DNA from: Membranipora membranacea
Taxonomy: Eukaryota > Bryozoa > Gymnolaemata > Cheilostomatida > Membraniporidae
DNA length: 64,000 bases
Assembly (NCBI GenBank): GCA_914767715.1
Contig: OU612065.1
Coordinates: forward strand, 8,246,001 to 8,310,000
Direction: 5' to 3'
Made by a program: the position numbers and the translations under genes
Shown here: positions 25,101 to 40,100 of the stretch, piece by piece
Position numbering within the stretch: the first letter of the stretch is position 1
How the letters are laid out: each line of letters starts with the position of its first letter
Notes under the pieces: generated by a model
The model's database searches: none
The model's input: only the letters and a program-made list of their open reading frames with translations
What the model was told of the DNA's origin: nothing

Positions 25101-28100
25101 CACACCACTCCATGTCTGATTGGCTAGGCACTCACGAGAACCACTGCCTTTAAGTGTGTATCCGAGGGGACATGAATATTTGATAACAGATTGGTATGTC
25201 AGCACTCCTGGTCTGTCTGTAACTGTGCTGCTGTTGACAACAGGGTCAGGACACGTGACAGATTCACAATCAAAGTTGATAGTACAGTTAAGCTCCAATG
25301 TGTCACCTGAACAATCCCATACTCCTGTTTCGTTGCACCGTAATGAAGATGCGCTCTTAGCTCTAAGTTCATACCCGTCATCACATACTATCTCAGCAGT
25401 TGCCCCCACTGTTGTTTCATTCTGCTGGATAGCTCCATGATTGACATATCGTGGCAGCATAGGGCAGTTAGTTTCCTGACAGGGCACGAGTTGTCCGCTC
25501 CATACACCATTAGCTTGACATGTAATATGACTGCCCCCACTGTTCTCGAAGCCAAAATCACAAACTAAATTAGCCTGTGATTTGTAGATAGTCCCAGCTG
25601 TAGTAGTAATATTACCATTTTTTACCTTGCCAAGTTGAGGGCATGTCACGATGTCACATACTGGGGCTGGATTACTCCATACCCCTTCAGCAGTACACAG
25701 AGACGTGGCATATCCGACAAGATTAAATCCTTCATCACATTCATAAGCAACAGTGTCACCAAAGTTAGTTCCAGAAACGTTAAAAACTCCATTTGTCAAG
25801 TTGGCCGGTTGCAGACATGTAACAATTCGGCATGTGGGCAGAGATCCATTCCATGTACCATCAGCAAGACATTCTAATTTGGACGGCCCTTGTCTATTGT
25901 AACCATGTTCGCATTTGAAATTTATGAAATCTCCATAGTTGGTAGCGTTTGAGGGCTGTATAAAGCCTAGAAATAGAAAGTGACAAAGGTTTATACCATG
26001 AAAAAAAATTTTAAATGGACAAATTTAATGGTTTGGGGATTTATGATAAGAACATAACAATGCAGAGATTTATTCACAAGGGAGATAGGCTCGGGCAGTA
26101 CCTTATCCAAAAACAGAACGGAAGCAATGAGAATAGTCTACCGGTCCATTAAAGACATTCATCGAAAGTAAGATGTATGAAAGGATACAGGATCATTGTA
26201 ATAATACTCTACAGCAAGTGGGCACTAGAGCGTCGACAAATATAGTTTCAGGAACTGATATATATATTACCATTGTTAATTGAGCCAGGTTCTCTACATT
26301 TCATCCTCACACAGGGCTTGAGATATCGTGGAGTCCAAGCGCCATCAAGGTTACATGTCTGGACTTGCTCAGTAGAATCAGTATCGTTCTCAATGTGGTA
26401 ACCCTTCCTGCATATATGATGTGCCTGACTCTCGAATGTTGTATCATATGCTAAAACATAATGCAACTATTTAATAGTTATGAAATCAAGGGTGTAAGTG
26501 CAAGTTTTAAGTGATTTGGTCACCTCAAATGGAACCAATGGTCAAGGTGACAATTCGATGTTGTTGAATGGTATGGTGTGAATTAGCCTTAGCATATCAA
26601 AACAAGTCTAGCCATGAAAGAGATAAATTTTGAACCAATTTGCCCGCATACCGGTTGTTTACCTTCTACTGACTCAAAGAGGGGCAACTTCAAACGCAGG
26701 CATATTGGATCATACTTGATCTAATGATGAACATGACAATACTATTTCTGATGGCTTGCTATGGTAGATGATCTGTCTCACCTTGTGTGTGTGCATCAGC
26801 CAGGGTATCTGGCGATCGACATGTTATTATCAAACAACGGAATCCTGATTCAGACCAAAAACCGTCTGCCGAGCATTGCACTGTTTCATTCCCCTCTCCC
26901 TTGTATCCTACATAATAATAATAATAATTATAGTCTATTGCAACGTGAACAAAATAAAACATTTCAGTGTGTTTGTTATAAATATTTTAACTTAAGTGTT
27001 GAGGTGTGCTCTCTCTTTCTCCATGTAACTTTGCATTTCAGATCTAAATTTTGAAAGTTTGAAAGCAATTACATGGTCAAGTGACAAAAACTAAAAATTG
27101 CTTGACCTCTTTACAATCCACTGCATAATTTTTGTTGTTGCGATTTTCATGGTACTGGTAGCGCATGTTATAACTTGACGTAGAAACTAATTCATATTAA
27201 AAATGCTCACCTCTATTGCAACTGTATTGAGCTATGTTTTGATATATTGTTGAATTGACCATCACAATAGCATGAGGTACGGTTCTAGGAGAGCCGCAGT
27301 CTCGAGGCTGACAATGGGGGGACGATTCACTCCAGACTCCATTCTCTGCACAGTCTAGTACTGATTCACCTATGAATAATATCAGAAATTATATACCCAA
27401 TCCAGAGACTTCCAGCAGTTTTTGAAAAGGCGAATTAACAATAATTAATAGTATCATATTTTTGAAAGATAATTGTTATACCTACTTCAATACACAAATT
27501 GAATTGAAATTGTTCCATATCCCTAATAGCTTATTAGAAAGCTGTCACAGTTCAGGTCAGCTTTATGAAGCTTGCTAGATCCCCGAGCTTTCTTAATTTT
27601 GGTCACAGCCACATTTGATCTCTTTAGCTCTTGTCTTTTCCACTTAAAGTTGTCAAGTGGCCAGCTCCAAGTAGCATATACATACATCTTCTACTTATAA
27701 TTTGCTCAACTTCTGACAGACAGTCACCATTGCCTAAAAAGTATACTTAGCACTACCAATATTTAAATAGAAATCTCACCAATGATCTCAAACCCTTCAT
27801 CACAGGAGAAGACAGCTCTTGTACCATAAATGGGTGGGAGATTGGTATAGTTGAGAAGCTGATGTCCGTCTGTTATATTTATATCAGTACATATTACAGG
27901 CTCACAGGAGGGAACCAAGTTATCCCAACTGCCATCTTCATTACAATATAGAGTAGGGGAACCGATCAGTTTGTGTCCTGTATGAAAAATAAATTGAGTC
28001 AACAGTAAAATTACTTATTAACTAGAATAACACAATGTCATCTTTTATAAGAGCTTTCATTTGACTTGTAGTTAAATTGGCACATTTTTTTAAAAACTTT

Positions 28101-31100
28101 ATTGGCATTCGATAAGTCTTTGCAGCTACTTTGGACTGGCTGTAAAAAGTATGATACCCATGGAAATTTGTACACCCTTAAACTCTGATGGGTTTTTGGA
28201 ATTTACAAGGTTTTGAAAGCTTGTTTTATTGTGAATGATTTTCCTCTTGCTGGCAGCATTTACTTAGTTTGAGCGCTTAAGCCGAGGCATTCCAGGTCAA
28301 TGTTGTAATAAAACGTGATGCAATGATTATGATGATGATGATTTTCTTTACTATATAATAATTATGAAATATCCAATAACATGACCAGACAACACAGACA
28401 CAGCAGGGGAGGTCTAAGGAGCTGTAAGCAGACAGATATATAATGTATGTAACACCTCCAAGGTATCACTCTGGTTATTAGTCACATGCAAGAACAGGTC
28501 AAAACATGTGTTACTTAACTTTGAAAGGTCATCTAACACATGAGGCGCTAATTTCTGCAGCTAATGGGATTCGCTTAGTCATTTGATGCCCATCACCTTA
28601 CACCATACACCCTACACCATTCACACCGTATATATATAGATGGTATAGGGGCCCAGGGCGTCATGTATTTGTCGTGTTGTTATGATTATTATTGACATTG
28701 ATATGAAAGTTTCTTTCCGGTGTTAGTCTAATAAAGACGAAGTTGTGAGCCGTGTATGTCGCATTGCTTGTAATTAAGGGCCTCAAACAAATTTAGAAAA
28801 TAAGATTGGCGGTCCACAGACCCTGAATGTGGCAAACTTTTCTTCACCGTAGAAGTTTGATTATATGCTCAATATTTGCTTCAAAATTATTTAGATTAGC
28901 TCAAACAGGAAGTCAAACAAACCAAGTCAATAAAAGTCAACAGTTATAAATTGATAGTATTCCATACCAAGGAAAAGAGAAAGGGAACCCTTGCGAAAAG
29001 AGCGTAATGATGCAATATAATACAACTACTACTACAACAAGTCACACCAAGACAATATGTGGGATTTGTACAAGCTGAGGTTGCATCAGATCGACAGCAA
29101 CCAAGAGTACATCGAAATTTATATCTTTCATACCTTTTTGACAGTTGATTTGAATGGAATCGCCATATTGGTGAGGGATATATCCAGAGTCTGAGATAAC
29201 AATACTATTGTTAATACTTGGAGGCGGGCATTGTCTTCTCTCGCATATGTGTTGTACATTTAGCCAGCTGTCACCCAAACATGGCAGCGTCGAGTTACCA
29301 GACATCTCCCATCCCGGCAGGCATTCATATTCAGCAACCAATGTACCAGTGTCCTAGAAACATATCAAATATAATGAAAATATAGCATTGTCTTCCAGTA
29401 TGGGATAAGCTCTAGCCGTACAGCACAAACTAAGTTAAAATGCAAGTTTTTCTAAGTCGCCTGATATGATGATATCAGGTCAGTAACAAGGCAGGTTGAT
29501 GCAACACGAGCTACAAATACATGATGTGTGAGAAAAAATAATCTTCTTTCATCAAGCATGATTGATTTACCCCTAGAGCTGGGGAGTCTGACATAAACTG
29601 ATATTTTACTCAGGTACATACACAGTAAAGGGTAAAGGGGTGAGTTTGTAACCATGGCAGAAGTTGACTTGACTGATGTTTAAATTAGGCTCGGTTATTA
29701 GATTAAAGGTATCAGAAAAGCCGTTCACGTCACGAGAGGGATGGCCAAGATATCCTACTGCAGCATTTATGGAAAATATGTGTGATAGTGTTAACTTGAT
29801 AACTAAATAAAGAAGGCAGGCTTCCGGACAAAGTTCTATGGAAAAAACAATACAAGGGATGACAAATTTAGTTATATAGTTTTGGATGGTGATCTTCGGT
29901 ACAGAGTTTTCCTACCTTGATAAAACTGAACATACTAATTTCTATAATTCTCCAAAGTCAGCGAACTGGATGAAAATTTTTGCAATTATTACTTACATTG
30001 TTTGTTACATAGATAGAGCCGTTGATGTTAGGTGGGTTAGTGATACAATCACTAATTAGCTCACAGTACGGCATAGGCCTGGACCACTGTCCTGTTTTTG
30101 TACATAGCTGATCTCCGGCACCGACAATCACATATCTACAATTAGGTCTATGCTATTGGAGAAGAAAGATCAAAGTTCAAAAGATTCATGGCCCCGAAAA
30201 TCTCTCCCTCACCAAAGCTTCCCCCAGCAGTAATTAAGTTTTTGTTGCGCTTCATCTCCTCAACAATACATACAGGCGATATGTCTAAAGCTGAGTTTTT
30301 TGTCAGGTCTAATGCTGTTGAGGCCTCAATTGCATCTCAAATAGTACAATAAAGATTACTTTCATTACTTGCTTAGTCTAACTTATTATTGACGAAGACA
30401 AAACAGAAACTCACCCTTTACCACATACCAATGACACCACATCACCAACATAGTAGAGCATATCGGGCAGCGTCTCGTTTACTAGTGAAAATTTTTGAGC
30501 AACAGATTCAACATCTTCATAAAAATTTAGATTCTCTCCACTCCCGACATCATTGCTAATGCTGTCCACGCTCCGGGGCCTTTTCATCAATGGAGGTTTG
30601 ATAGGTGGCAACAAGCAGACAACTCCTGGAACAGATGTCAAAATCTTCAATCAAGACGATTCAGACTGATTCACCACATTGATTCACCCATGCCACAATC
30701 ACCAGATTATGTTTATTCTTGAAGCATTATACAGTCATGAAAAAAACGAAGGTGCCGTCCTGGCTGAGCAGATAATTCACAAATCAATTTTACTCTGATC
30801 ACTTCAAGAGCAAGTGCCTGCAACAAACCTGTCACCACGTCACATTACTAAAAGCAATGTCAACTGATGGAGCACCTAAAATACAACTGAGGCTAAGGGT
30901 CCAGTTTTACTCCTTGGGTTTACAGGCAGCCAATATTATCAAGTGATTAACAATTTGAAAGTTCAGAAATTCAGAACTCACAAGGTTTTAACTGTTGGTC
31001 AATGACTCTAATGAACATTACTGATATTAATAATAAACTATGTTCTTCTCCAATAACTTCAAGTTTAATTTCATGGATGAATCCTTACGGGTACAATTTG

Positions 31101-34100
31101 GTTCTGTTCCAATCCATTTACCATCATCACCACATGTAAGCTGTCCTCCACCTGTATAGCCTGAGAGACATTCGTAACGAGCAGCATTTCTGTAGGAGGT
31201 GTTCGCAAATACTACATCACTATGTTGTACATCCGGAGGTTGACCACAGTCTACAACTGTAATATATAAAACAAATTTACCCTTTCTGACAACGTATCCC
31301 TTACATTTTTACTCTGTTTAGGCAGGCAATGATAACGTTTATTTGTTTTACATTTATAGTTAATTAATTGAAATTCTAAGGAGCAAAATGGGGTTCCAAC
31401 TCAGAGCTAAAGCAATCGCCAAATACTTCTAATTTCTAAGAATGAATCAAGGATGAATCTAGCACTCAGCAGATGAAAATTTAAAGGTCAATATACTGCT
31501 GTCGCTGATCTTAATAATAAATCAAGGAGAATAATTAGTACCGTAGATCAAGCATTAAAACAGTCACGACTCAAAAAGTCTGTCAATTCGAGTTCTGTCA
31601 CTCTCTCTGGTTAATCACGTTTTACATGTCTGGCACCATGTATGAACTTTATCACAGTTTCCTGTTTTGTGATCAAAAAGGAAATTTTCTACATTAACTC
31701 TCGGATAAGAAATTCCATATCCAAGAACTGCAAAATTCTAATATTTAATCTTCATTCACAGTTAAAACTTACACCTTGATTCCTTTTAGCATGCAGCTAC
31801 TTAATACTTGACACCCTTTAATTTGCCTTCTTGGGTGTGGTGTGAGTTAAATCTAAAATGGGTTCTCAAAAGAATGTCGCTGCATGTCCGATCTGAATAA
31901 ATTTATCAACATATGTAGGTTTTGCTCATATAATCAATGGTTTAGAATATTTTAAGAACTTTAAAATGCCTTTTGACGTCATGTTATTCAAACATAACTG
32001 TTGACCATTTAGGGGAATAAAATTATGTATAATTTTTGCACATAAAAATCGCCCAACCACTCGAAAATAGTAGTATTCTGTTATAGTCATAGAAATAGAT
32101 CTCTAGAAACCTAAACTGCGATACGGAATTGGTCCATTTTTTGCCAATTGCATGTATATGACAAATCGGAAATCAGAGGAAGGGTCTTTTCGAAATGAGC
32201 TTGGATGGACTAGTCTGAAAGTATTGACCAAGTGCCAAACCTGTTATTGGGCATCTTCGGTAGCCTGTGATTTGCTACATAGGAGAGGAGAGGAGAGGAC
32301 AACTCCATCAACATGTTTCTTGTCAACACAATTGCTACCATATGGTTAGTGACTTTGCAAGGCAATGTCACATAAACTTAAGTTATTCACTGTCCTGTAT
32401 AAATAATTAAGCATTAAATAATATGATTTGTATTTGATTTGATTGATAAATGATTTTCAAATATAATTAATCTTAAATTGAGAAAAAAAAGGTTAAAACG
32501 AAATCCGCAAGAAATCGACAAGGCATCTGATTATCGATGTCTATGGTTGTGCCAAATTTGGTTAAAGTCGAGACGTAATGCAAAAATCAGAGCATCTTGA
32601 TAGATATGTGAGAACTCCCATCAAAATGATGTGAGGCCACACTGATGATGATGATGATATTCTTGTTCTTGTTGAACTGTACATAATATGCATAAACTAT
32701 AGTTAATCGGATCGGTCACTGACGCCACCTTAAGAGGAGTTATTTCTGGGAAGTGGAAACTTCCACCTGTACCTGTTCTGCTAAAAGATCTGCAATCTCT
32801 GTTAATGTCTCGGATGCTATCACTCAACTAAAAGCGTTAAAATATGATCGACCATTACTCGAGCCATGATAACACACCTGTAGATGCTGAATATCAGAGG
32901 TCGCACAAGTTGTGCTAAAAGAGTTAGTACTTATCAGTTAACGAGATACATATCGCAGATGCCTCGGACTTTAGGGTTAAAGTTCTCTCTGTAATATTGT
33001 GATAAACATCTACACATATACATTGTGATCTACAGCCAACCCGTTACTTACCATGACACACTGGTTGCTCTCCAGACCACAGTCCAGTGACTAGACATGA
33101 TCTTTGTATGTCACCAGTTATATTATATCCAGGCTCGCAGACATAAATAACCATAGCAGCAGTCAGCACATCCTCCCAGATTGTTTCCCCATTGATCAGG
33201 TCTGTCGGTCTGTCACAGGCTAATAAAAGTATACATACATGTCACATGATGTCATCTCACACATAATGTTCAGATTTAAGGGAAATCAATCATTGATGAT
33301 GCAAGCAAAATAGTTCATGAAAGCCTGGATAATTCCATTCTATGAGAGTCACTATATTGTGCGGCAGTGCAGGAAGTCAAATCATCTCATGGTATATCTG
33401 AAATTCTCTACGGACAGGTCAGACAAAAATATGAAGTAAAATTCAAATTCAGAATTAAAATGAAAATACTTTTGCTATATATTTTTTTCTATTGCTTTGA
33501 GGAATGATGATATAGCCTGATTTGCTACTGATATGCTATTCTAGATATAAAGGCAGCAAAATACCTACCGCCACAGAATGTAGAGTTCAATACAACAACT
33601 GTGCCTGTAAACGTATATCTGAACTCGGGCCATGTGATAAGATTACCAGTGAATTCCTCACAGAAAGTATACATTGCCCTGATCTCACTCTCTGATATCA
33701 CATGATTCCATACTTGTAGAAAGGTCACTTCGCCAACGTACGACTCAATGTCATTGAATGTCGTTGAGTTGTTGTCTTGTTCCTGGCCAATCAGGAAGCG
33801 TCCACCACCTTAAACAATAGCAGATAAATACATTGTGATGAGAAAATTCAAACAAATTTCACCGGTATTTCTCAAAATTTACCCAACACATGCACCGGCC
33901 AAGCTGTTGGTAAAAGCTACAAACATTAAATTTTTTATATCCCCAAGGGTAGGACAGCTTGATGCACCACGATTTACAATTTGCATTTATATACTCATAA
34001 ACTTTTGAATTCAAATACATTTAGTATGGATTGATATAAACCGTTAACCTGATATGATATCATTATGTCTCAGAGAAGTTCCACCATCAGCGAGTACACC

Positions 34101-37100
34101 ATCAATGTATATCTGCCAAACTCCTCTAAGATTAGTCCATGTGACAGCTACGAAGTGCCATACACCATCATTTAACACAATGTCAGTGGCTCTCACTTCA
34201 TTGTTTACACGTAGCATTAGGCTGAAACAAGAGGAGTTCTGTGAATATTTCTGTGGTATCTACTATTTAGAGACCGTCAAGCAGCAGACATTCACCATCA
34301 AGCCTACGCACTCTCTAAGTGGTTATGATGTTTTTATGTTTCGAATTGAACATGCCAGAACCATTACTATTTGTAATAGAATATCTATGGGATGTTTTAT
34401 AGAAAATCCCTCACCCAGTGTAGTCTGTCAGAGTAAAGGCATTGCCATATTCCAGGTTTGCATAAGAGAATGGGGTACCCAGGTGGAATCTATCGTCAGT
34501 CCTCATCCAAAATGACACAGACAAGGCTGTGAATCTCGTGTTAGAAGACAGGTTACTGTAGGCATACGAGCGATCATCTCCGTCAAAGGATAGAATGTAA
34601 TCCGAAGTCAGAACTGTAAAAGGTTAGTGATCATAGAGCATATTACACCAAGGGACCAGAAACTATGGTTGAGGCAGAGAAGAATACGGACAGGAGAAAA
34701 ACAGTTGATATTCACATATTGTTGGATTCAGAAGCGCAGCAAAATAAAACTTTGTCAGGGACCATGCAATGTATGTGATGTTATTAATAATATGGGCACA
34801 TGAATCTAAAATTCAATACTGCAACCAATGTGGGACCTGTTTCCGTGTCTATGGTCTCTTGCATCTCGAGTATTGGCGTAGGCCCTTCATCATATCAAAT
34901 ACATACTTCGATCGCAGAGTCTGCCACCATAACCAGGTCTGCAGTGACAGAAGAAGTCATTCACATGGTCCTCGCACACAGCATTGTTGAGACATGGTGA
35001 TGATGAGCATTCATCTATATCTGCCTCACAAAGCTCCCCTTCAAATCCTTTCAAACACTCGCATCTACAATCACATGAGTACTCAATTTGTCATTCTACT
35101 CTGGGGCTAAGAAAAGCTAAGGGGTTACCAGCTGGTAGCTAGAGTGACCTGCGCCTAACATGCAAAGTATAATTTTTATCATTCATCCTGCATCTGAAAG
35201 TTGTCCTACTCCGACTTTACCACAGAGCTGCTATTTTAGTAATTTCTTTGTTATGCGATTCATTTTATAACTGAGTGAAATAAGATTGACTGTAGTGACG
35301 TTATGTGGCATATATGGCACGTAAATGGAGATTGCAAGCATGAAAGATGTTCACACAGATTCACACCTGTGTTAGGAAGACACTCATCAAGTATCGTTCT
35401 ATAACCATTAATTACATTACTAGCCCTGAAAAGTGATAACCTGGATAGGTGTATAAAGTTTGCAGAATTTGTGCGGAGGTGCTTCACAGTCCTGTTGTGA
35501 AACTGTCAGTCCTTTTGCAAGCCCGGAGAGAGTGACGTTGGGCGCTGAAATCTAGGTTCATAACAGGTCATTTAATAAACAAACAGGGGTACTATCATAT
35601 ATATATATATATGTGTGTGTGTGGTGGACATTCACGTAGGATTAAACACAACATAAATCTTATGTTCATCTGTCATGAGTTTTTCCCACCCATCATGACC
35701 TTGTGATATTAATACAATTGTTACTGGGATACACATTGTTATAATCGTGCTTACTGTACATGTTCTCTCTTTACAGAGCTGATGTTTAAATTGCACGTGT
35801 AGTGGTGCAGCGATTCAGCGGTTAGAATCAGATGTAGTAAAGATATTTGAAGGCATTCAGACAACAAACTTTTTTTTGCTTGCTCTGGCACATTTGGAAG
35901 AACATCATTTTAATAATGGAGATTGTTTTCAAAAAATGTTTGAAAAAAAAGATTAACTACATCTGATTCAAACCCATCCTTTTGTTCAAAATTCCTATCC
36001 AAATCCAACAGTCGAAACAAATTATCTGCTTTAATAGCTCAGAACAAAAAGCAAAAATCTGGGTTATTAGGTGATAATTCTAAAATTAAATTGACGCCAA
36101 GGTTTTACGGTTTTCTTTAAAATTAGAAGAGACAACTGATTTTAAATGCTCTTTATGCGGGAGCAATTCTAAATAACTAAAACTTTTCAGCTGTGGAGCA
36201 AAAATGACAGGTGGGATTTCTCTCTTCTACCCTCAAATCTGGTTTTTGACGTATTTTACCTTGGACCAACTGTTGGTGTTTGTTCATCGAGAGTATATCA
36301 ATGTATGACAGGTAAAACAGATAAAAAGGACACCCTGATACTTGAGTGGGAGTCATTACAGTGTTTATCAACCAAGCTTTTTGAAACTAAAAAACCCATC
36401 TAAATTATCTCAAAGCCCCCTTTTCAAACAAAACAAGTAGGGTGGCTTTGAGATAAGGTAATGCCTCCCTTATCTAAAACGTTACTTTATTTTTTTGTCA
36501 TAATTACCTGAATGATCCAGGACTGTTGACACAGACACCTCTATTGGTGCAGGGATCAGCCTCACACTCATTGATCTCACTCTGGCAGATCCTACCCTGA
36601 TACCCAGTCAGGCATGTACAGCTGAAACGGCCGACTAAGTCCACACAGCTTCCATCGTTCTGACATGGACTTTCTGAGCATTCATCGATATCCTGTAAAA
36701 TAGTTGATGAAAAAAAAACCGACTGACTTGGCACGTTATTATGCGTGACAAGGTCTATATGCTGGTAAATATAATAAACTTAAGGTCATTATCCTTAGGT
36801 AACAATCTGAGCTCTAGGCTAACAAACATGTTCGGATGACACTAAAAACAGACATACACGCATACGTCAGACCTACATTTTCGCACTGCTGACCTGTGAA
36901 GCCTCTCCTACAGAGACAGTTATATCCATCTACCCTGTCAACACATGATGCACCATTCTGACAGGGAGCAGAGAGGCACTCCTGGACTTCCACCTGTTTT
37001 CAAAGACAACAAGGCACTGCTAACACTTTATTCCAATAAACACCATAGGTAATTGCAAAATCACTTTTTTAATTAAAAACTACATCTTGACCAAACTGGC

Positions 37101-40100
37101 CGTAGTATGGTTTTCACCTCAACCGAGATATCACACTCAGATTTGGTGCTTTATTAGACACCATATTAAGTATGACATGACAGTTTGTGTAATGTGGCTT
37201 GATCATTAGCAGGTGAAAGAAGTCTAATTAATTGATTTTCTATTTTTCTCTAGTAATTAAAGACTACGGAAGGACCACAGCAATATATAGTCTGGCAGCT
37301 AGTTCTGCAGTAATTATGCAATATTTTATCATTAAGAAAATTCAGAGCACTTCCGGGTAAAAATTATGTGTAGTGTTAGGGATTGTCCTCCCTTCTCATC
37401 TAAGAGCCATGAGGTATTTATGCCCTAGTGCTTATTATATTGGCACAGCACTAGGGCACATAAATACCTCATAGCTCTTAGATGAGAAGGGAGGACAATT
37501 CCTAACTCTACACATAATTTTAACCCACAAGTGCTCTGGATTTTTTAAATGTGAAAATATTGCATAATTACTGCAGAACTAGCTTCCAGACTATTTATTG
37601 CTGTGGTCCTTCCGAAGTCTTTAATTACAATCAGTAGGAGATAGTTCCACTTGGTATGGATACGATACACAGGTACAATCTGGTCAGATACGCTGTCAAG
37701 TTAGAACTCACATTGCTCATGGGCGACCATAGAGATCATCAGAGCGGCTAAACTAAACTAATTCAAATGTGTTACTGTTCTCAAACTGAAAAGACTCCCC
37801 CATCCCACACTGGGAAATAGTAAGCTTATATAGGCAAAATTTAAATATAGCAATTCAGCTATTTTGTGGCAGCTACCACGATATAGAGAGACTCCTATCT
37901 CAGAGTCAATCTGCAGGCAGAACCAACACATTTTTCTTCTCACGGCTAGGTTATTATTCTAAAAACAAAGGATGTATCAGTGGGTTTTGATTATAGCTTT
38001 AACTTTAAGGTCCGGATATACAAGTGGTGCCTAACCTCACAGCGTATACCTGTCCAGCCATAAGTACACTGACATGTATACTCGTCCACCAGGTCAAGAC
38101 ATCTGCCTCCATTCAGACAAGGAGCACTGTGACACTCATTCACCTCTGTCTCACAAAATGTACCTAAAAATAACCACAAGCGCAAAAAAACATCAATGTC
38201 TTAAAAAATGCAGTAAAATACCCTAAACGGTTTTAGCAGCAAAAGTTTAATTACACTATGCCATGATGATGATGCTAAAGATATAGTTCTTATATGATTA
38301 TATTGCAAGTTTATGTAGTATAATAGGAATAGTTATGTTGGTTTGAATATTCATCATGACTTTTGACCGATTATTTGAGTTTGCAAGATTCCAGGCTATA
38401 TTTTTTTACCACTCAACAAGAAAGCACTTTAGATACCTATGTAGCCAGGTTGGCATTCACAATAAAATCCGACAGATAGACTATGACACGTTGAAAGCTG
38501 TAAACATGGGTACTGGAAGCACTCGCTATAGGCTATCTTATCTCTTGGTAAGACTGGATTATCCAATCTTGTATCCAGTTTTCCATCCACATCGCCACCT
38601 AAAAAAGAAAACTTGATAACTGAGTACATTAGTTACTTCGTGAATTACCAATGTAGCATTTCATAAACCCAATTTAAATTTAATCTAGGCTGATCTTATT
38701 TTATATTCTGATTGTTTGTAACATACCTATATGGAAACCTCAATAAAAATGTGTAAGAAGAATAATAATAATAATTTGATAGGAAATACTTTGAGCTATT
38801 GTTACATTTGGCTTTATTTCTAGTGTGAATAGCAAGAGACTGTGCTTATGAATGCTTTACACGATGAGAATATTGGGACGTAAATAATTGGGCTGATCTT
38901 TAAATGTGGATCTAACTAATATATCTGATTGTTACTGAGACTGAGGATTCTCTGGTAATAGGAGACTGATTCTTGACAGCGTAAGATAAAAACTCATTTA
39001 CATTGAAGAAACGTTACTTTGCCAAACACATCAAGGGTTAGAAACACATGGTTTTTAAAAAGGTGCCAAATTAGGGACACAAAATGACACTTCGAGACAC
39101 TATTATGTGATGATTAAACACCATTAGATGGAAATAAACCACCTGGAAATGAATTAGCAGGAAGTTCTTTGCGTCACAAATCAGCTGTTTGGATCATACC
39201 TTGAGATCGGCATTCATTGATGTCTTTAGCCCCAGATTCATCAGCAGATGAGCCTGTTGGGCAGGGGAGACAGTAGGTCTTCCCAATTTCCGGCTGATAA
39301 GAATAACTCGGACAAGGAACACAAGGTACAGCACCAGTTCTGGACACATACCCTTCAATGCACATTGCTGAAAAAAGTAAACATTTATGCATATATGGTG
39401 AAAAGGGGTGAATGGTGATAGGGATGAGAAAAAAAGAAAGAACCACAAATGAAATAAATAATAGTTTTTCTTGTATTATCTCAATGTTTATTTTGACAAA
39501 GGGCTCTATCAAAACTGGAGAAAAAACACATGCATAACTGAGAGTCTTAGTAACATACTGTAATGCAGCTACCTTACCTATACACTGAGCAGAACTAGGA
39601 GAGCCTCTGTGAGAGGTGGTATATTTACTGTAACATGGTGTACAGTGTGTCTGTCCTGACTTGGACTGATAATAACTCATCTCACAAGTTCTACATGGTG
39701 CCTGAGGATCATCTAATCCGGAAGGGGAATATGTCCCAGGTTTACACTTTGCTGAAGAAAAGGAAAAATATCAAGTCAAACCGGCAGAAGCCTATAGTTT
39801 CTTCATCTGAGTTTGAGTAGGTTTGCACTTTTATTTTCCAGAATTTGAAGTTTGAGTTTTTTGTTGACATTACATTGAGCCAGCAAACCACTCAAACTCA
39901 ATCCATTACATTGAGCCAGCAAACCACTCAAACTCAATCCATTACATTGAGCCAGCAAACCACTCAAACTCAATCATGTTTGATGTGGTAGAGTAAGTAA
40001 GAATATCTTGCTTCAAAAAATTAACCAAAACAGATTTTAATGGTGAAGGAAAAACGTTAGGTGAAACATATTCGCTTACCCAAGCATCTGTAAAATCCTT

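Larger units (their letters stand above)
26271..33219 (-). other. SVEP1: SVEP1-like exons 25-33: post-pentraxin sushi block A
   Basis: Exons: 33052-33219, 31089-31256, 30415-30625, 29997-30135, 29134-29353, 27780-27977, 27211-27369, 26782-26907, 26271-26450. They encode about nine sushi domains ([98 protein letters not shown]). From the third one on, introns fall inside modules near the C-x-x-G-Y turn. The third has a long basic/acidic insert ([18 protein letters not shown]...). Vertebrate SVEP1 has an EGF domain after its second post-pentraxin sushi; none is visible here. Confidence 0.9.
34907..38598 (-). other. SVEP1: SVEP1-like exons 17-21: six EGF-like domains
   Basis: Exons: 38437-38598, 38036-38163, 36877-36993, 36508-36692, 34907-35064. 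They give six EGF modules, the same number as before the pentraxin domain in vertebrate SVEP1: ECFQYPC..., [75 protein letters not shown] (split over exons 20/21) and [19 protein letters not shown]. Several begin with the D/N-x-D/N-E/Q-C signature of calcium-binding EGF. Intron 18 contains a 376-bp foldback repeat. Confidence 0.93.

Noticed and set aside
25120-25440. 106-codon plus-strand ORF
   Set aside because: Antisense to the large sushi exon 34.
34054-34515. 153-codon plus-strand ORF
   Set aside because: Antisense to pentraxin exons 22 and 23.
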